A stretch of 64,000 bases of DNA from Acidiphilium acidophilum (lineage in GTDB: Bacteria; Pseudomonadota; Alphaproteobacteria; Acetobacterales; Acetobacteraceae): the NCBI RefSeq assembly GCF_033842475.1, contig NZ_JAWXYB010000018.1:3517501-3581500 (forward strand), in the 5' to 3' direction. A program made the translations under genes and the position numbers. The notes beneath the pieces are model-generated. The model was not told the DNA's origin. It saw only the letters and a list, made by a program, of their open reading frames with translations, and ran no database searches. This document shows, piece by piece, positions 7,676-19,645 of this stretch; positions within the stretch are counted from its first letter, which is position 1, and each line of letters opens with the position of its first letter.

Positions 7676-9465
7676 TGGGGGAGACCGAGACGATGCCGGA
7701 CACAGCGCACACCACGATGCAAAACGGCCTCGCCCGCACGCATCCGGTCCCGCCGCGCGCGAGCGGCGAAACCTCGCCGCAGATCTGCGCCGACGGGATC
7801 GAAACGATCTGGTGCGATGTCGACGACCTGCTCGGCGTCATGACCCGTCTGCGTTCCGACCCCGCGCAGAATTACCGCATGCTGCTCGACATCACCGCGA
7901 TCGACGAGCGCACCCGCCTCAACCGCCCCCACCCCTGGGCCGCCGATTTCACCCTGCTCTATCATCTGTTCCGCCACGAGGACGGGCGCGAAATCCGCGT
8001 CAAGGTGCCACTGGCCATGAACGCACTGATCGCCCCCACCTTGTGCGGCCTCTGGTCCAACGCGGACTGGTACGAGCGCGAAGTGTGGGACATGTTCGGC
8101 ATCCGCTTCGCCGGCCACCCCGACCTGCGCCGGATGCTGATGCCGGAAAGCTGGGTCGGCCACCCGCTGCGCAAGGACCATTACTGCCGCGCGACCGAAC
8201 AGGGCCCGTTCGTGATGCCCGATTCGACCGCGATCGCCGAACAGCATGCCCTGCGCGACATTCCCCTGCTCGCCGGCATGATCGATGCGGGCGAGAACGA
8301 TCCCGAAACCATGATCGTCAATCTCGGCCCCAACCATCCCAGCCTGCACGGCGTGCTCCGCCTCGTGGTGAAACTCCACGGCGAGGAAATCATCGACATC
8401 ATCCCCGAAATCGGCTTCCACCATCGCGGCGCCGAAAAAATCGGCGAACGCCAGTCCTGGCACAGCTTCATCCCCTATACCGACCGGATCGACTACGTCG
8501 CCGGCGTGATGAACAACTTCCCCTACGTCATGGGCGTCGAAAAACTCGCGGGCATCACCGTCCCGCCCCGTGCCCAGATGATCCGGATCATGCTGGCGGA
8601 AATCTTCCGCATCATCAGCCATCTCGTGTTCTTCGGCACCATGGTGCAGGATGTCGGCCAGCTCTCCCCGGTGTTCTTCGTCTTCACCGACCGTGAACGC
8701 GCGCTCGAACTGATCGAGGTGATCTGCGGGTTCCGCATGCACCCCTCGTTCTTCCGCATCGGCGGCGTCGCCGCCGACCTGCCGCAGGGCTGGGACGGCA
8801 GGATCCGCGATTTCCTGGCCTATCTGCCCAAGCGCCTCGACGAGTACGAGGCGATGGTGATGCGCAACAAGATTTTCCAGATCCGCACCATCGGCATCGG
8901 CGAATACACCGCCGAGGAAGCGCTCGACTGGGGCATCACCGGCCCCGGCCTGCGCGCGACCGGCGTCAATTTCGACTACCGCAAATCCCACCCCTATTCC
9001 GGCTACGACCAGCTCGAATTCGACGTCCCGACCGCCCAGCGCTCCGATTGCTTCAACCGGGTTCAGCTCCGCCTCGACGAAATGCGCCAGAGCCTGCGCA
9101 TCATCAGGCAATGCCTCGAACAGATGCCGCCCGGCCCGGTCAAGGCGATGCACCCGCTGGCGATGCCGATGCCGCGCGAAGCGGTCCTGAACGACATCGA
9201 TTCCCTGATCCCGCATTTTCTCAACTCGACCTGGGGCGCGGTCATCCCGCCCGGCGAGGTCTCATCCACCATCGAGGCAACCAAAGGCTTGAACACCTAT
9301 CATCTGGTCAGCGACGGCACGACCACCCCCTATCGCGTCCGCATCCGCACCCCCTCTTTCGCCCATCTGCAGACGATCCCGATGATGAGCCGCGGCACCT
9401 ACCTCGCCGACCTCATCGCGATCATCGGCAGCATCGATTTCGTGATGGCCGATGTCGATCGTTGA
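7675..9465 (+). CDS. nuoCD: NADH-quinone oxidoreductase fused subunit C/D
   Basis: A single 596-residue protein joins NuoC (about residues 25-185, with WYEREVWDMFGIRFAGHPDLRRML) to NuoD (about 200-596, with GPNHPSLHG, FHHRGAEKI and the quinone-site tail of the 49-kDa family). The fused form is the E. coli arrangement; many alphaproteobacteria keep C and D separate. The frame opens at 7675, overlapping the nuoB stop, but ATG at 7693 behind GGGGGA is the better start. Together with NuoB it forms the quinone-reduction site. Confidence 0.96.
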   Translation: MGETETMPDTAHTTMQNGLARTHPVPPRASGETSPQICADGIETIWCDVDDLLGVMTRLRSDPAQNYRMLLDITAIDERTRLNRPHPWAADFTLLYHLFRHEDGREIRVKVPLAMNALIAPTLCGLWSNADWYEREVWDMFGIRFAGHPDLRRMLMPESWVGHPLRKDHYCRATEQGPFVMPDSTAIAEQHALRDIPLLAGMIDAGENDPETMIVNLGPNHPSLHGVLRLVVKLHGEEIIDIIPEIGFHHRGAEKIGERQSWHSFIPYTDRIDYVAGVMNNFPYVMGVEKLAGITVPPRAQMIRIMLAEIFRIISHLVFFGTMVQDVGQLSPVFFVFTDRERALELIEVICGFRMHPSFFRIGGVAADLPQGWDGRIRDFLAYLPKRLDEYEAMVMRNKIFQIRTIGIGEYTAEEALDWGITGPGLRATGVNFDYRKSHPYSGYDQLEFDVPTAQRSDCFNRVQLRLDEMRQSLRIIRQCLEQMPPGPVKAMHPLAMPMPREAVLNDIDSLIPHFLNSTWGAVIPPGEVSSTIEATKGLNTYHLVSDGTTTPYRVRIRTPSFAHLQTIPMMSRGTYLADLIAIIGSIDFVMADVDR

Positions 9466-9948
9466 GCGCCAGCCCCCGCTCGATGCGACCGAGCGGGCGG
9501 CCATCGCGGAGCTGATCGCGCATTACCCCACCGCGCGCGCCGCCGCGATCGATTCGCTGAAATACGTGCAGCAGCGCCGCCGCTACGTGTCGGACGGCAC
9601 GCTGCACGAGGTTGCCCATCTGCTCGGCATGTCCGCCGCCGAGCTCGACGAGGTCGCGACCTTCTACAACCTGATCTACCGCAAACCGGTCGGCGAAAAG
9701 GTCATCCTGCTCTGCGACAGCATCAGCTGCTGGATCACCGGGCGCGACCAGCTCGCCGCGCATATCCACCAGCGCCTCGGCATCAGGCAGGGCGAAACCA
9801 CCGCCGATGGCCGGTTCACCCTGCTGCCGATCGTCTGCCTCGGCGATTGCGATCACGCCCCGGTCATGATGGTCGGCGATACCCTGCACGGCAATGTCGA
9901 TACCGCGGCGCTCGATGCCATTTTCCAGCCGGCCGAAAGCGACACCCC

Positions 9949-9952
<4 letters not shown>
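9452..9952 (+). CDS. nuoE: NADH-quinone oxidoreductase subunit E
   Basis: A 166-residue, 24-kDa-type subunit carrying [2Fe-2S] cluster N1a. The ligands are present as CDSISC and CLGDC, a C-x4-C ... C-x3-C pattern in a thioredoxin-like fold. The N-terminal helical bundle YVQQRRRYVSDGTLHEVAHLLG is typical. The start overlaps the nuoCD end by 14 bp and the stop overlaps the nuoF start, pointing to tight translational coupling within the NADH dehydrogenase module. Confidence 0.96.
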
Positions 9953-11225
<1,273 letters not shown>

Positions 11226-11235
<10 letters not shown>

Positions 11236-13946
11236 ACCATCTGGACATCACGGTCGACAACCTCACCATCACCGCGCGGCCCGGGCAGAACATCCTCGAA
11301 GCCTGCCTGTCGGCGCAGAAAGACATCCCCTATTTCTGCTGGCACCCCGCGCTCGGCTCGGTCGGCTCCTGTCGCCAATGCGCGGTCAAGGTCTTCAACG
11401 GCCCGGACGATCACACCGGCCAGATCGTCATGGCCTGCATGACCCCGGTAACGCCGGGTCTACGCATGTCGATCGCCGATCCCGCCGCCGCCGCCTTCCG
11501 CGACCGGGTGATCGAATTCGTCCTCACCAACCACCCGCACGACTGCCCGGTCTGCGAAGTCGGCGGCGAATGTCACCTGCAGGACATGACCGTCCTCGCC
11601 AAACATACCGACCGGCGCTACCGCTTCACCAAGCGCACCCATCTCAACCAGAATCTCGGCCCGTTCATCCGCCATGAAATGAACCGCTGCATCGGCTGCT
11701 ACCGCTGCGTGCGCTTCTACCGCGACTATGCCGGCGGCACCGATTTCGGCGTGTTCGGCGCCAACCGCAACGTCTATTTCGGCCGCGCGGAATCCGGCAC
11801 GCTGGAAAACGAATTCGCGGGCAACCTCGTCGAGGTCTGCCCCACCGGCGTCTTCGTCGACAAACCCTTCTCGGCCCGGTTCCGCCGCAAATGGGACATG
11901 CGCGCCACCCCGTCGATCTGCCCGCATTGCGCGGTCGGCTGCAACGTCACGGTGCAGGAACGCGAAGGGGAGTTCCGCCGCGTCACCAACCGCTACAATG
12001 CAACGCTCAACGGCTATTTCCTGTGCGACCGCGGCCGCTTCGGCACCGGCTTCCTCGAAAGCGCCGCCCGCCTGCGCACATCCAAGCAGCGCACCGGCGA
12101 CACCGCACGCTCCGATATCGACGCCGATACCGCCCGCAACGCACTGGCCACCCTGCTCCGCGCCGGGGATGCCATCGGCATCGGCTCGCCCCGCGCCTCG
12201 CTCGAAGCCAATTTCGCCCTGCGCGCCCTGGTCGGCCCCGACCGCTTCTTCGCCGGGGTCTCCGATCACGACGCCGCCATCGCCGCCACCGCCGCCGCCC
12301 TGATGCGCGACCACCACATCCCGATCGCCACGATCGCCGACGCCGAAGCCGCCGATACCGCCCTCATCCTCGGCGACGATCCGTCGGACATCGCACCGAT
12401 CCTCGCTCTGTCGCTGCGCCAGATGGCCCAGCGCGCCGACCGCGCCACGCTCGACGCCCGCCAGATCCCGGACTGGAACGACACCCCGGCCCGCATCGCA
12501 GCCGAAGGCCACCGCGTCCCCCTGCTGATCGCCACCCCGCTCGCCACAAGGCTCGACGGCATCGCCCACGAAGCCACGCGCATGGCGCCGGCCCCGCTCA
12601 CCGCGCTGGCCTGCGCGATCGCCCACCGGCTCGACGGCGCAGCCCCCCTCACCACCACGCCCGAACACAGCGAAAACCCCTCGGCCCGCGCGAGCGACAT
12701 CGCGGCGGTGCTCGGTCGCGCCAGCGCCCCGGTCATCGTGGTCGGCGGCGCCGCCTGCGGCCCCGATCTGATTCTGGCCGCGGCCAACATCGTCATCGCG
12801 CTGCGCCGCACCGGTGCCGCCGCCCGACTCGCGATCCTGCTGCCCGAAGCCAACTCCCTCGGCCTCGCTTTGCTCGACGCCAAACCCCTCGCCGCCGCGC
12901 TCGACCTGCTTGCCGCCGGCCACGCCAAACGCGTCATCGTCCTCGAAAACGACCTTCACCGCCGCGCGGACGAAGCCACGCTCGACCGCGCCTTCGCCGG
13001 GGTCGAAACCCTCTGCGCACTCGACCATATCGAAACCGCCACCACCGAAAACGCCGACATCGCCATCGCGACCGGCAGCTTCGCCGAATCGGACATCACC
13101 TTCGTCAACCTCGAAGGCCGGATGCAGCGGGGCCACAAGGCGATCTTCTCCAACACCACGGCGCCGCAATCCTGGCACGTCCTGCGCGATGCCGGGATCG
13201 CATCGGGCCGCTTCTCCGCCGATCGCTGGCACGACCACGCCGCCCTGATCGGCGCAATGGCCGCCGAACTTCCGGTCCTCGCCGCAATCGAAACCGTCTG
13301 GCCCGCCACCCGGTCCGGCGACATGCAGCGTCAGGCGACCCTGCCTCACCGCTACAGTGGCCGCACCGCCGTCAACGCCGGGCTCGACGTGCGCGAACCC
13401 AAGCCCCACGCCCACCCCGATTCCCCGCTCGGCACCACCATGGAAGGCCCGCCGCTCCACGCCGGCTCGCCGATCGTGCCCTATTTCTGGTCCCCCGGCT
13501 GGAACTCCGCCCAGGCGGTCAACAAATTCCAGACCGAAATCGGCGGCGATCTGGTCGCGGGCGGCCGCGGCGCGCTGATGTTCGGCGGCAGCGCCGGGCG
13601 CAGCACCTACGCCACCCTCGCCGCCCCGCCACGCGCCGCCGGAGCCCCGCTGTTCCTGCCGCTCGCCCGGGTCTTCGGCTCGGATGAACTCAGCGCCCTC
13701 GCCCCCGCCGTCACCGCCCGCATGGCCCCGCCCGACCTCGTGATCGGCCCGGACGATGCCGCGCAATTCGGCCTCACCGCCGGCAGCGTGGTCGACTGCA
13801 CCATCGGCGGCACCACGGTCACCCGCCTCGTCACCATCGCGTCCGGCCAGCCCGCCGGCCTGATCGGCATCGCCACCGGCTTCCCCGGCGAACCCGCACT
13901 CCATCTGCCCGGCACCGGCACCTTCAGCGCGGGAGACCGCTCATGA
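11226..13946 (+). CDS. nuoG: NADH-quinone oxidoreductase subunit G
   Basis: The start at 11226 (MDLNHLDITV, overlapping the nuoF end) gives 906 residues, the long E. coli-type length. Residues 1-80 are a [2Fe-2S] ferredoxin domain (Cys 38, 49, 52, 71). The His-Cys cluster HPHDCPVCEVGGEC is near 100-113, then comes a two-cluster ferredoxin region (NRCIGCYRCVRF), and then a molybdopterin-oxidoreductase-like domain that carries no cofactor in this family. It relays electrons from NuoF to NuoI. A fourth cluster motif CPHCAVGC near 234-241 suggests that cluster N7 is kept. Confidence 0.96.
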
Positions 13947-14902
13947 TCCCGATCCTGATCGCGCTGGCAGAGGCCGCCGGCATCCTGCTCAGCGTCACCC
14001 TGCTCGCCGCCGCACTCACCTTCGCCGAACGCCGCCTGCTCGGCTTCTGGCAGGACCGCCTCGGCCCCAACCGGGTCGGCTGGGAAGGCACGCTTCAGGT
14101 CGCCGCCGACATGATCAAAATCTTCTTCAAGCAGGACTGGACCCCGCCTTTCGCCGACCCGATCATCTTCGTCGCCGCCCCGATCATCGTGATGGCCACC
14201 GTCATGCTCGGCTTCGTGGTCCTGCCGATCACCCCGCTGATCGGCATCGTGCCGAACATGAATATCGGCCTGCTGTTCTTCCTCGGCATGACCTCGCTGT
14301 CGGTCTACGGCGTGATCCTCGCGGGCTGGTCGTCCAACAGCAAGTTCGCCCTGCTCGGCGGCATGCGCGCCGCCGCCCAGATGGTCAGCTACGAGGTCTT
14401 CATGGGCCTCGCCTTGATCGGCGTGGTCATGCTGACCGGCTCGTTCAGCCTCGAAAAGATCGTCGATGCGCAAACCCATCTCTGGTTCGTCATCCCGCAA
14501 TTCTTCGGCTTCCTGCCCTTCCTGATCGCCGGCATCGCCGAAGCCCATCGCCTCCCGTTCGACCTGCCGGAAGGCGAAAACGAACTCGGCGCGGGCTTTC
14601 ACACCGAATATTCGAGCATGAAATTCGGCATGTTCTTCGTCGGCGAATACGCCAGCATCGTCCTGATCTCCTCGATCACCGTGGTGCTCTATTTCGGCGG
14701 CTGGCACGGCCCGTTCCTGCCGCCCGCCCTCTGGTTCGCCCTGAAGATCGGCTTTTTCATCGCCTTCTTCATCCTGCTCCGCGCCGCCCTGCCGCGCCCG
14801 CGCTACGACCAACTGATGTCCTACGGCTGGAAGCTGATGCTGCCGCTCTCGATCGCCAATCTCGCGATCACCGGCGCGCTGATGCTCGCCGGTATCGGCT
14901 GA
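13943..14902 (+). CDS. nuoH: NADH-quinone oxidoreductase subunit H
   Basis: A 319-residue membrane subunit with about eight transmembrane helices. The family blocks ERRLLGFWQDRLGPNRVG, IFFKQDWTPPFADP and the acidic loop AEAHRLPFDLPEGENELGAGFHTEYSSMKFG are present; the last lines the quinone channel. It anchors the peripheral arm to the membrane arm. Its start shares ATGA with the nuoG stop. Confidence 0.96.
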   Translation: MIPILIALAEAAGILLSVTLLAAALTFAERRLLGFWQDRLGPNRVGWEGTLQVAADMIKIFFKQDWTPPFADPIIFVAAPIIVMATVMLGFVVLPITPLIGIVPNMNIGLLFFLGMTSLSVYGVILAGWSSNSKFALLGGMRAAAQMVSYEVFMGLALIGVVMLTGSFSLEKIVDAQTHLWFVIPQFFGFLPFLIAGIAEAHRLPFDLPEGENELGAGFHTEYSSMKFGMFFVGEYASIVLISSITVVLYFGGWHGPFLPPALWFALKIGFFIAFFILLRAALPRPRYDQLMSYGWKLMLPLSIANLAITGALMLAGIG

Positions 14903-14914
14903 GGAAGACCCGCC

Positions 14915-15433
14915 ATGTTCATCACCAGCGCCATCCGCACCCTCTGGCTCACCTTCCTCCATCTGTTCCACAAAGCCGAGACCATCCAGTACCCGGAGCA
15001 ACAGCCCTATCTCTCGCCGCGCTACCGGGGCCGCATCGTCCTGACCCGCGATCCGGACGGCGAGGAACGCTGCGTATCCTGCTATCTCTGCGCCGCGGTC
15101 TGCCCGGTCGACTGCATCAGCCTGCAGAAAACCGCCGAGCCCGATAAATGGACCCCCGAACATTTCCGGATCAACTTCTCCCGCTGCATCTTCTGCGGCT
15201 TCTGCGAGGAAGCCTGCCCAACCTCCGCGATCCAGCTGATCCCCGATTTCGAAATGAGCGAGTTCTCCCGCCAGAACCTCGTCTACGAAAAGGAAAACCT
15301 GCTGATCGCCGGCACCGGCAAGGTGCCCGACTACAATTTCTACCGGGTCGCCGGCGTCAATGCCTTCGGCAAGGACAAAGGCAAGGCCCTGAACGAATCC
15401 GAACCGGTCGACCCCAGGGGATTGCTGCCATGA
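14915..15433 (+). CDS. nuoI: NADH-quinone oxidoreductase subunit I
   Basis: A 172-residue ferredoxin-type subunit with two [4Fe-4S] motifs, [12 protein letters not shown] (Cys 53, 56, 59, 63) and [12 protein letters not shown] (Cys 92, 95, 98, 102). These bind clusters N6a and N6b, which pass electrons from NuoG to NuoB. An amphipathic N-terminal helix would lie on the membrane. It follows nuoH by 12 bp with GAGGAAG as ribosome binding site. Confidence 0.97.
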   Translation: MFITSAIRTLWLTFLHLFHKAETIQYPEQQPYLSPRYRGRIVLTRDPDGEERCVSCYLCAAVCPVDCISLQKTAEPDKWTPEHFRINFSRCIFCGFCEEACPTSAIQLIPDFEMSEFSRQNLVYEKENLLIAGTGKVPDYNFYRVAGVNAFGKDKGKALNESEPVDPRGLLP

Positions 15434-15948
15434 CCCTCGATCCCTTCAACATCGTCTTCTACGCCGCCGCCGCGTTCAGCCTGGTCACCACCGCCCTCGC
15501 CATCACCCGGTCCAACCCGGTCTACGGCCTGCTCAACTTCGTGCTGTCCCTGCTCGGCATGGCGGTGATCTTCTTCGTCCTCGGCGCGCCCTTCGCCGCC
15601 GCGCTCGAAGTCATCGTCTACGCCGGCGCGATCATGGTGCTGTTCCTCTTCGTGGTCATGATGCTCAAGCTCGACCGTAACGCCGCCGCCCGCGAAACCA
15701 GCTGGATACCCCGCACCATCTGGATCGTCCCCATCCTGCTCGGCGCCGCCCTCGGCGGTGAACTCATCTTCGTCCTGCTCAACCATGCGGGCGGTGCGGC
15801 GAGCCGCCATGTCGTGGTCTCGCCCCAGGCGGTCGGCATCCGCCTGTTCACCACCGATATCGGCGCGGTCGAACTCGCCTCGATGCTCCTGCTCGCAGGG
15901 CTGATCGGCGCCTATCACCTCGGCCGTCCGACCAAAGCGGGAGACTGA
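15430..15948 (+). CDS. nuoJ: NADH-quinone oxidoreductase subunit J
   Basis: The start at 15430 ([10 protein letters not shown], sharing ATGA with the nuoI stop) gives 172 residues with five transmembrane helices. The conserved helix [22 protein letters not shown], with its pi-bulge region, is present, and [10 protein letters not shown] precedes the last helices. NuoJ links the quinone module to the antiporter-like subunits. Confidence 0.95.
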   Translation: MTLDPFNIVFYAAAAFSLVTTALAITRSNPVYGLLNFVLSLLGMAVIFFVLGAPFAAALEVIVYAGAIMVLFLFVVMMLKLDRNAAARETSWIPRTIWIVPILLGAALGGELIFVLLNHAGGAASRHVVVSPQAVGIRLFTTDIGAVELASMLLLAGLIGAYHLGRPTKAGD

Positions 15949-15951
15949 ACC

Positions 15952-16269
15952 ATGGTCACACTCTCCTGGCAGGCGCCCACCGCGCTCGCCGCCATCCTCT
16001 TCGCCATCGGCATGCTCGGCCTGCTCGCCCGCCGCAGCCTCGTCTTCGTGCTGATGTCGATCGAAATCATGCTCAACGCTGTCGCCCTGCTGTTCATCAC
16101 CGCCGGCATGCGCTGGGGCGACCCCCAGGGTCAGATCATGTTCATCTTCGTGATCAACCTCGCGGGCGCCGAGATCGCCCTCGGCCTGATCCTGCTGCTC
16201 CGCCTGCGCGCGCGCATCACCACCCTCGATGGCGACAAAGCCACCCTGCTGCGGGACGTCAAGGCATGA
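15952..16269 (+). CDS. nuoK: NADH-quinone oxidoreductase subunit K
   Basis: A 105-residue, MrpC-like membrane subunit with three helices. The conserved membrane Glu residues are found in LMSIEIMLNAVALLF and in NLAGAEIALGLILLL. It is part of the proton-transfer axis of complex I. The stop overlaps the nuoL start by 4 bp. Confidence 0.95.
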   Translation: MVTLSWQAPTALAAILFAIGMLGLLARRSLVFVLMSIEIMLNAVALLFITAGMRWGDPQGQIMFIFVINLAGAEIALGLILLLRLRARITTLDGDKATLLRDVKA

Positions 16270-18140
16270 ACAACCTCCTCTGGATCGTCCCCGCATCGCC
16301 GCTGCTCGGCGCCTGCCTGATCGGATTCTTCGGCTCGATCATCCCCGGCCGCGTCGCCGGTTTCATCGGCACCGCCAGCGTCGGCATCGCCGCAATCATC
16401 GCAAGCCTGATCGGCATCCACTGGTACCACGACGCCCCCGCCTCGCATGTCTACACCGAACACCTCTGGAACTGGGTCTCCCTGCCCGGCATGCATATCG
16501 GCCTGAGCCTCTATCTCGACCCGGTCTCCCTGCTGATGATGCTGGTCATCACCATCGTCGGCACCCTGATCCACCTGTTCTCCACCGAATACATGGAGGG
16601 CGAGGAAGGCTACAACCGCTATTTCGCCTACCTCAACATCTTCGTCGCCGCCATGCTCCTGCTGGTTCTGGCCAGCGACCTTCTGGTCATGTTCATCGGC
16701 TGGGAAGGGGTCGGCGTCTGCAGCTACCTCCTGGTCGGCTTCTGGTTCCACGAGACGAAAAACGGCTACGCCGCCCGCAAATCCTTCGTCGTCACCCGCG
16801 TCGCCGATGTCGCGATGCTGGTCGGCATCCTGCTTCTCGCGGTCAGGACCGGCACCCTCTCGATCCAGCCGATGCTCGATCGCGCGGTCGATCTCGCCTC
16901 CAACGGCGGCAGCTGGATCACCGTCGCCGCCGCCCTCCTGCTGATCGGCGGCCTCGGCAAATCCGCACAGTTCCCGTTCCAGACCTGGCTGCCCGACGCC
17001 ATGGCCGGCCCCACCCCGGTCAGCGCCCTGATCCACGCGGCCACCATGGTCACCGCCGGCATGTATCTTGTGGTCCGACTCCACGTCCTCTATCTGCTGG
17101 CGCCGGACGTGCTCGCCGCAATCTCGATCGGCGCCGCCATCACCATCCTGCTCGCCGCCTTCGCCGCTTTGGTCCAGAGCGACATCAAGCGCGTCCTCGC
17201 CTACTCCACCATCAGCCAGATCGGCTACATGTTCCTCGCCCTCGGCGTCGGCGCGTGGTCGGCGGCGATGTTCCACTTCCTCACCCATGCCGTGTTCAAG
17301 GCGCTGCTGTTCCTCTCCGCCGGCGCCATCGCGATGCGGATGCACCATGAACAGAACATCTTCAAAATGGGCGGGCTGCGCACCCGCATCCCGCTCGCCT
17401 TCTGGAGCTTCCTGATCGGCTCGGCCTCGCTCGCCGCCCTTCCGGTCATCAGCGCGGGCTCGTTCAGCAAGGAAATGATCCTCGGCGCGGTCTGGTACGC
17501 TCCCGGCCTCGGCCCGATCCTCTGGGCCGCCGGCCTGCTCGGCGCGCTGGTCACCGCCACCTACATCTTCCGCGTCGTCTTCCTGGTCTTCTTCGGCCCC
17601 GCCCATTCCGAAGTGCTCGAACCCTACGGCATCCGCATCGCCATCCCGCTGATCATCCTCGCCGCCGGCTCGGTCCTGATCGGCTGGCTCGAAACCCCGA
17701 ACTTCCTCGGCGACAACCAGATGGTCCTGACCCTGCTGACCCCCGCGGTCGGCGCGATCAAGGCGCATGGCGGGCTCGACATCATCGTGGAGGGCGCAGG
17801 CTACGTCATCCCCCTGTTCGGCCTCGGCATCGCCTTCGTCCTGTTCCGCAACGGCCACTGGGAACGCGTCGGCCTCGCCCCGCCCAGCGCATTCCGCCGC
17901 CTGATGGCGAGCGGCTTCGGCTTCGATGCGATCTACGATGTCCTGTTCGTCCGTCCCTTCCTCGCCCTCGTCCGCATCCTCCGCAACGATCCGGTCGATC
18001 TCATCGTCACCCTCCTCATGGCCATCGCGCTGCGGCTCCACCAGGCGCTGCGCGGCAGCCAGGTCGGTCAGGTCCGCCGCTACGCCGGCTGGCTGATGGT
18101 CGGCTCGATCGCAACCATTGCCATTCTGGTGTTCAAATGA
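16266..18140 (+). CDS. nuoL: NADH-quinone oxidoreductase subunit L
   Basis: A 624-residue antiporter-like subunit, the distal proton pump. It shows the MrpA/NuoL core (FIGWEGVGVCSYLLVGFWF, KSAQFPFQTWLPDAMAGPTPVSALIHAATMVTAG) and a C-terminal extension forming the lateral helix that spans the membrane arm. Key Lys and Glu residues of the proton channel lie in these blocks. Its ends overlap nuoK and nuoM by 4 bp. Confidence 0.96.
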   Translation: MNNLLWIVPASPLLGACLIGFFGSIIPGRVAGFIGTASVGIAAIIASLIGIHWYHDAPASHVYTEHLWNWVSLPGMHIGLSLYLDPVSLLMMLVITIVGTLIHLFSTEYMEGEEGYNRYFAYLNIFVAAMLLLVLASDLLVMFIGWEGVGVCSYLLVGFWFHETKNGYAARKSFVVTRVADVAMLVGILLLAVRTGTLSIQPMLDRAVDLASNGGSWITVAAALLLIGGLGKSAQFPFQTWLPDAMAGPTPVSALIHAATMVTAGMYLVVRLHVLYLLAPDVLAAISIGAAITILLAAFAALVQSDIKRVLAYSTISQIGYMFLALGVGAWSAAMFHFLTHAVFKALLFLSAGAIAMRMHHEQNIFKMGGLRTRIPLAFWSFLIGSASLAALPVISAGSFSKEMILGAVWYAPGLGPILWAAGLLGALVTATYIFRVVFLVFFGPAHSEVLEPYGIRIAIPLIILAAGSVLIGWLETPNFLGDNQMVLTLLTPAVGAIKAHGGLDIIVEGAGYVIPLFGLGIAFVLFRNGHWERVGLAPPSAFRRLMASGFGFDAIYDVLFVRPFLALVRILRNDPVDLIVTLLMAIALRLHQALRGSQVGQVRRYAGWLMVGSIATIAILVFK

Positions 18141-19645
18141 TCCTCCTCTGGCTGCTCGTCATCCCGCTCGCCGGCGGCCTGCTCGCCTGGCCCGCCGGAA
18201 AACTCAACCCCACCTTGCCGCGCGTCATCAGCCTCGCGGCCCTCGTGCTCGACCTGATCCTGATCCTGCCCCTCCTGCACAACGTCACCCCCGCCAACCT
18301 CATCGCCCCCGGCCACTGGCTGGTCGGGTTCGACGCGCCGTGGATTCCCTCCTTCGGCATCAGCCTCCGCCTCGATCTCGACGGGCTGAGCTGGCTCCTC
18401 ATCGTCCTCACCCTCGCCATCGGCGTGTTCTCCGTCGTGGTCTCCTGGAAGGAAATCCAGGACGATGTCGGCTTCTTCCACGCCAACCTGCTCTGGTCCC
18501 TCGCCGGGTCGATCGGCGTGTTCCTCGCGCTCGACCTCTTCCTGTTCTTCTTCTTCTGGGAGGTCATGCTGGTGCCGATGTATTTCATCATCGCCATCTG
18601 GGGCCACGAAAACCGCCGCCGCGCCGCGCTCAAATTCTTCCTGTTCACCCAGGGCAGCGGCCTGCTGATGCTGCTGTCCATCCTCGCCCTCGCCTTCCTG
18701 CACGACCAGCAGACCGGCAAACTCACCTTCGACTACTTCGCGCTCCTCACCAGCCAGCCCGGCGGCACCTTCGGCTATCTCGTCATGCTCGGCTTCTTCA
18801 TCGCCTTTCTGGTCAAGCTGCCCTCCTTCCCGGTCCACACCTGGCTGCCCGAAACCCACACCGAAGCCCCCACCGCCGGCTCGGTCATCCTCGCCAGCAT
18901 CCTGCTGAAAACCGCCGGCTACGGCCTGCTCCGCTTCGCCGTGCCGCTCTTCGTCGCCGCCTCGCGTGATATCGCGCCCATCGCCATGTGGCTCGGCGTC
19001 GTCAGCATCTTCTACGGCGCCATCCTCGCCTACGGCCAGTCCGACCTCAAGAAGCTCGTGGCCTATTCCAGCATCAGCCACATGGGCTTCGTCCTGGTCG
19101 GCATCTACACCTTCAACTACATCGCCTGGCAGGGCGTCGTCATCCTCATGATCGCCCACGGCATCAGCACCGGCGCGTTGTTCATCACCGTCGGCAGCAT
19201 CCAGAAACGCCTCCACACCCGCGATCTCGGCCGCATGGGCGGCCTCTGGACCGACGTGCCGCGCCTCTCCTCCTTCGGGGCCTTCTTCGTCCTCGCCTCG
19301 ATGGGCCTGCCCGGCCTCGGCAATTTCGTCGGCGAATTCCTGATCCTGCGCGGCACCTACGAAGTCGCCCCGCTCATCGCCATCTTCGCCGCGATCGGCC
19401 TTATCCCCGCCGCCCTCTATTCCCTCATCGCGATCCAGCGCGCCTTTCATGGCAACGCCGCCGAACCCCGCACCCTGCCCGATTTCGGTGCGCGCGAAAC
19501 CATCATGATGATCGCCCTCGGCGCCGCCATCATCTGGCTCGGCGTCTACCCCCAGCCGGTCCTCAAAATCGCCGCCCCCGGCCTCGGCAACCTCGTCCCG
19601 ATCGACACCACCGCAGGACTGACCCTCACCCGGAGCGGCACATGA
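18137..19645 (+). CDS. nuoM: NADH-quinone oxidoreductase subunit M
   Basis: A 502-residue antiporter-like subunit with about 14 transmembrane helices. The proton-channel block KLPSFPVHTWLPETHTEAPTAGSVILASILLKTAGYG is intact, as is DLKKLVAYSSISHMGF. The start overlaps the nuoL stop (ATGA) and the stop overlaps the nuoN start. Confidence 0.96.
   Translation: MILLWLLVIPLAGGLLAWPAGKLNPTLPRVISLAALVLDLILILPLLHNVTPANLIAPGHWLVGFDAPWIPSFGISLRLDLDGLSWLLIVLTLAIGVFSVVVSWKEIQDDVGFFHANLLWSLAGSIGVFLALDLFLFFFFWEVMLVPMYFIIAIWGHENRRRAALKFFLFTQGSGLLMLLSILALAFLHDQQTGKLTFDYFALLTSQPGGTFGYLVMLGFFIAFLVKLPSFPVHTWLPETHTEAPTAGSVILASILLKTAGYGLLRFAVPLFVAASRDIAPIAMWLGVVSIFYGAILAYGQSDLKKLVAYSSISHMGFVLVGIYTFNYIAWQGVVILMIAHGISTGALFITVGSIQKRLHTRDLGRMGGLWTDVPRLSSFGAFFVLASMGLPGLGNFVGEFLILRGTYEVAPLIAIFAAIGLIPAALYSLIAIQRAFHGNAAEPRTLPDFGARETIMMIALGAAIIWLGVYPQPVLKIAAPGLGNLVPIDTTAGLTLTRSGT

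Noticed and set aside
7666-9216. 516-residue minus-strand frame opposite nuoCD
   Set aside because: Antisense shadow of a clearly identified gene; the same holds for the 450-residue frame opposite nuoF.
11460-13904. 814-residue minus-strand frame opposite nuoG
   Set aside because: Antisense shadow; extreme Gly/Asp/Glu richness, no homology expected, and no start signal.
16131-18041. 636-residue minus-strand frame opposite nuoL
   Set aside because: Antisense shadow caused by codon bias.
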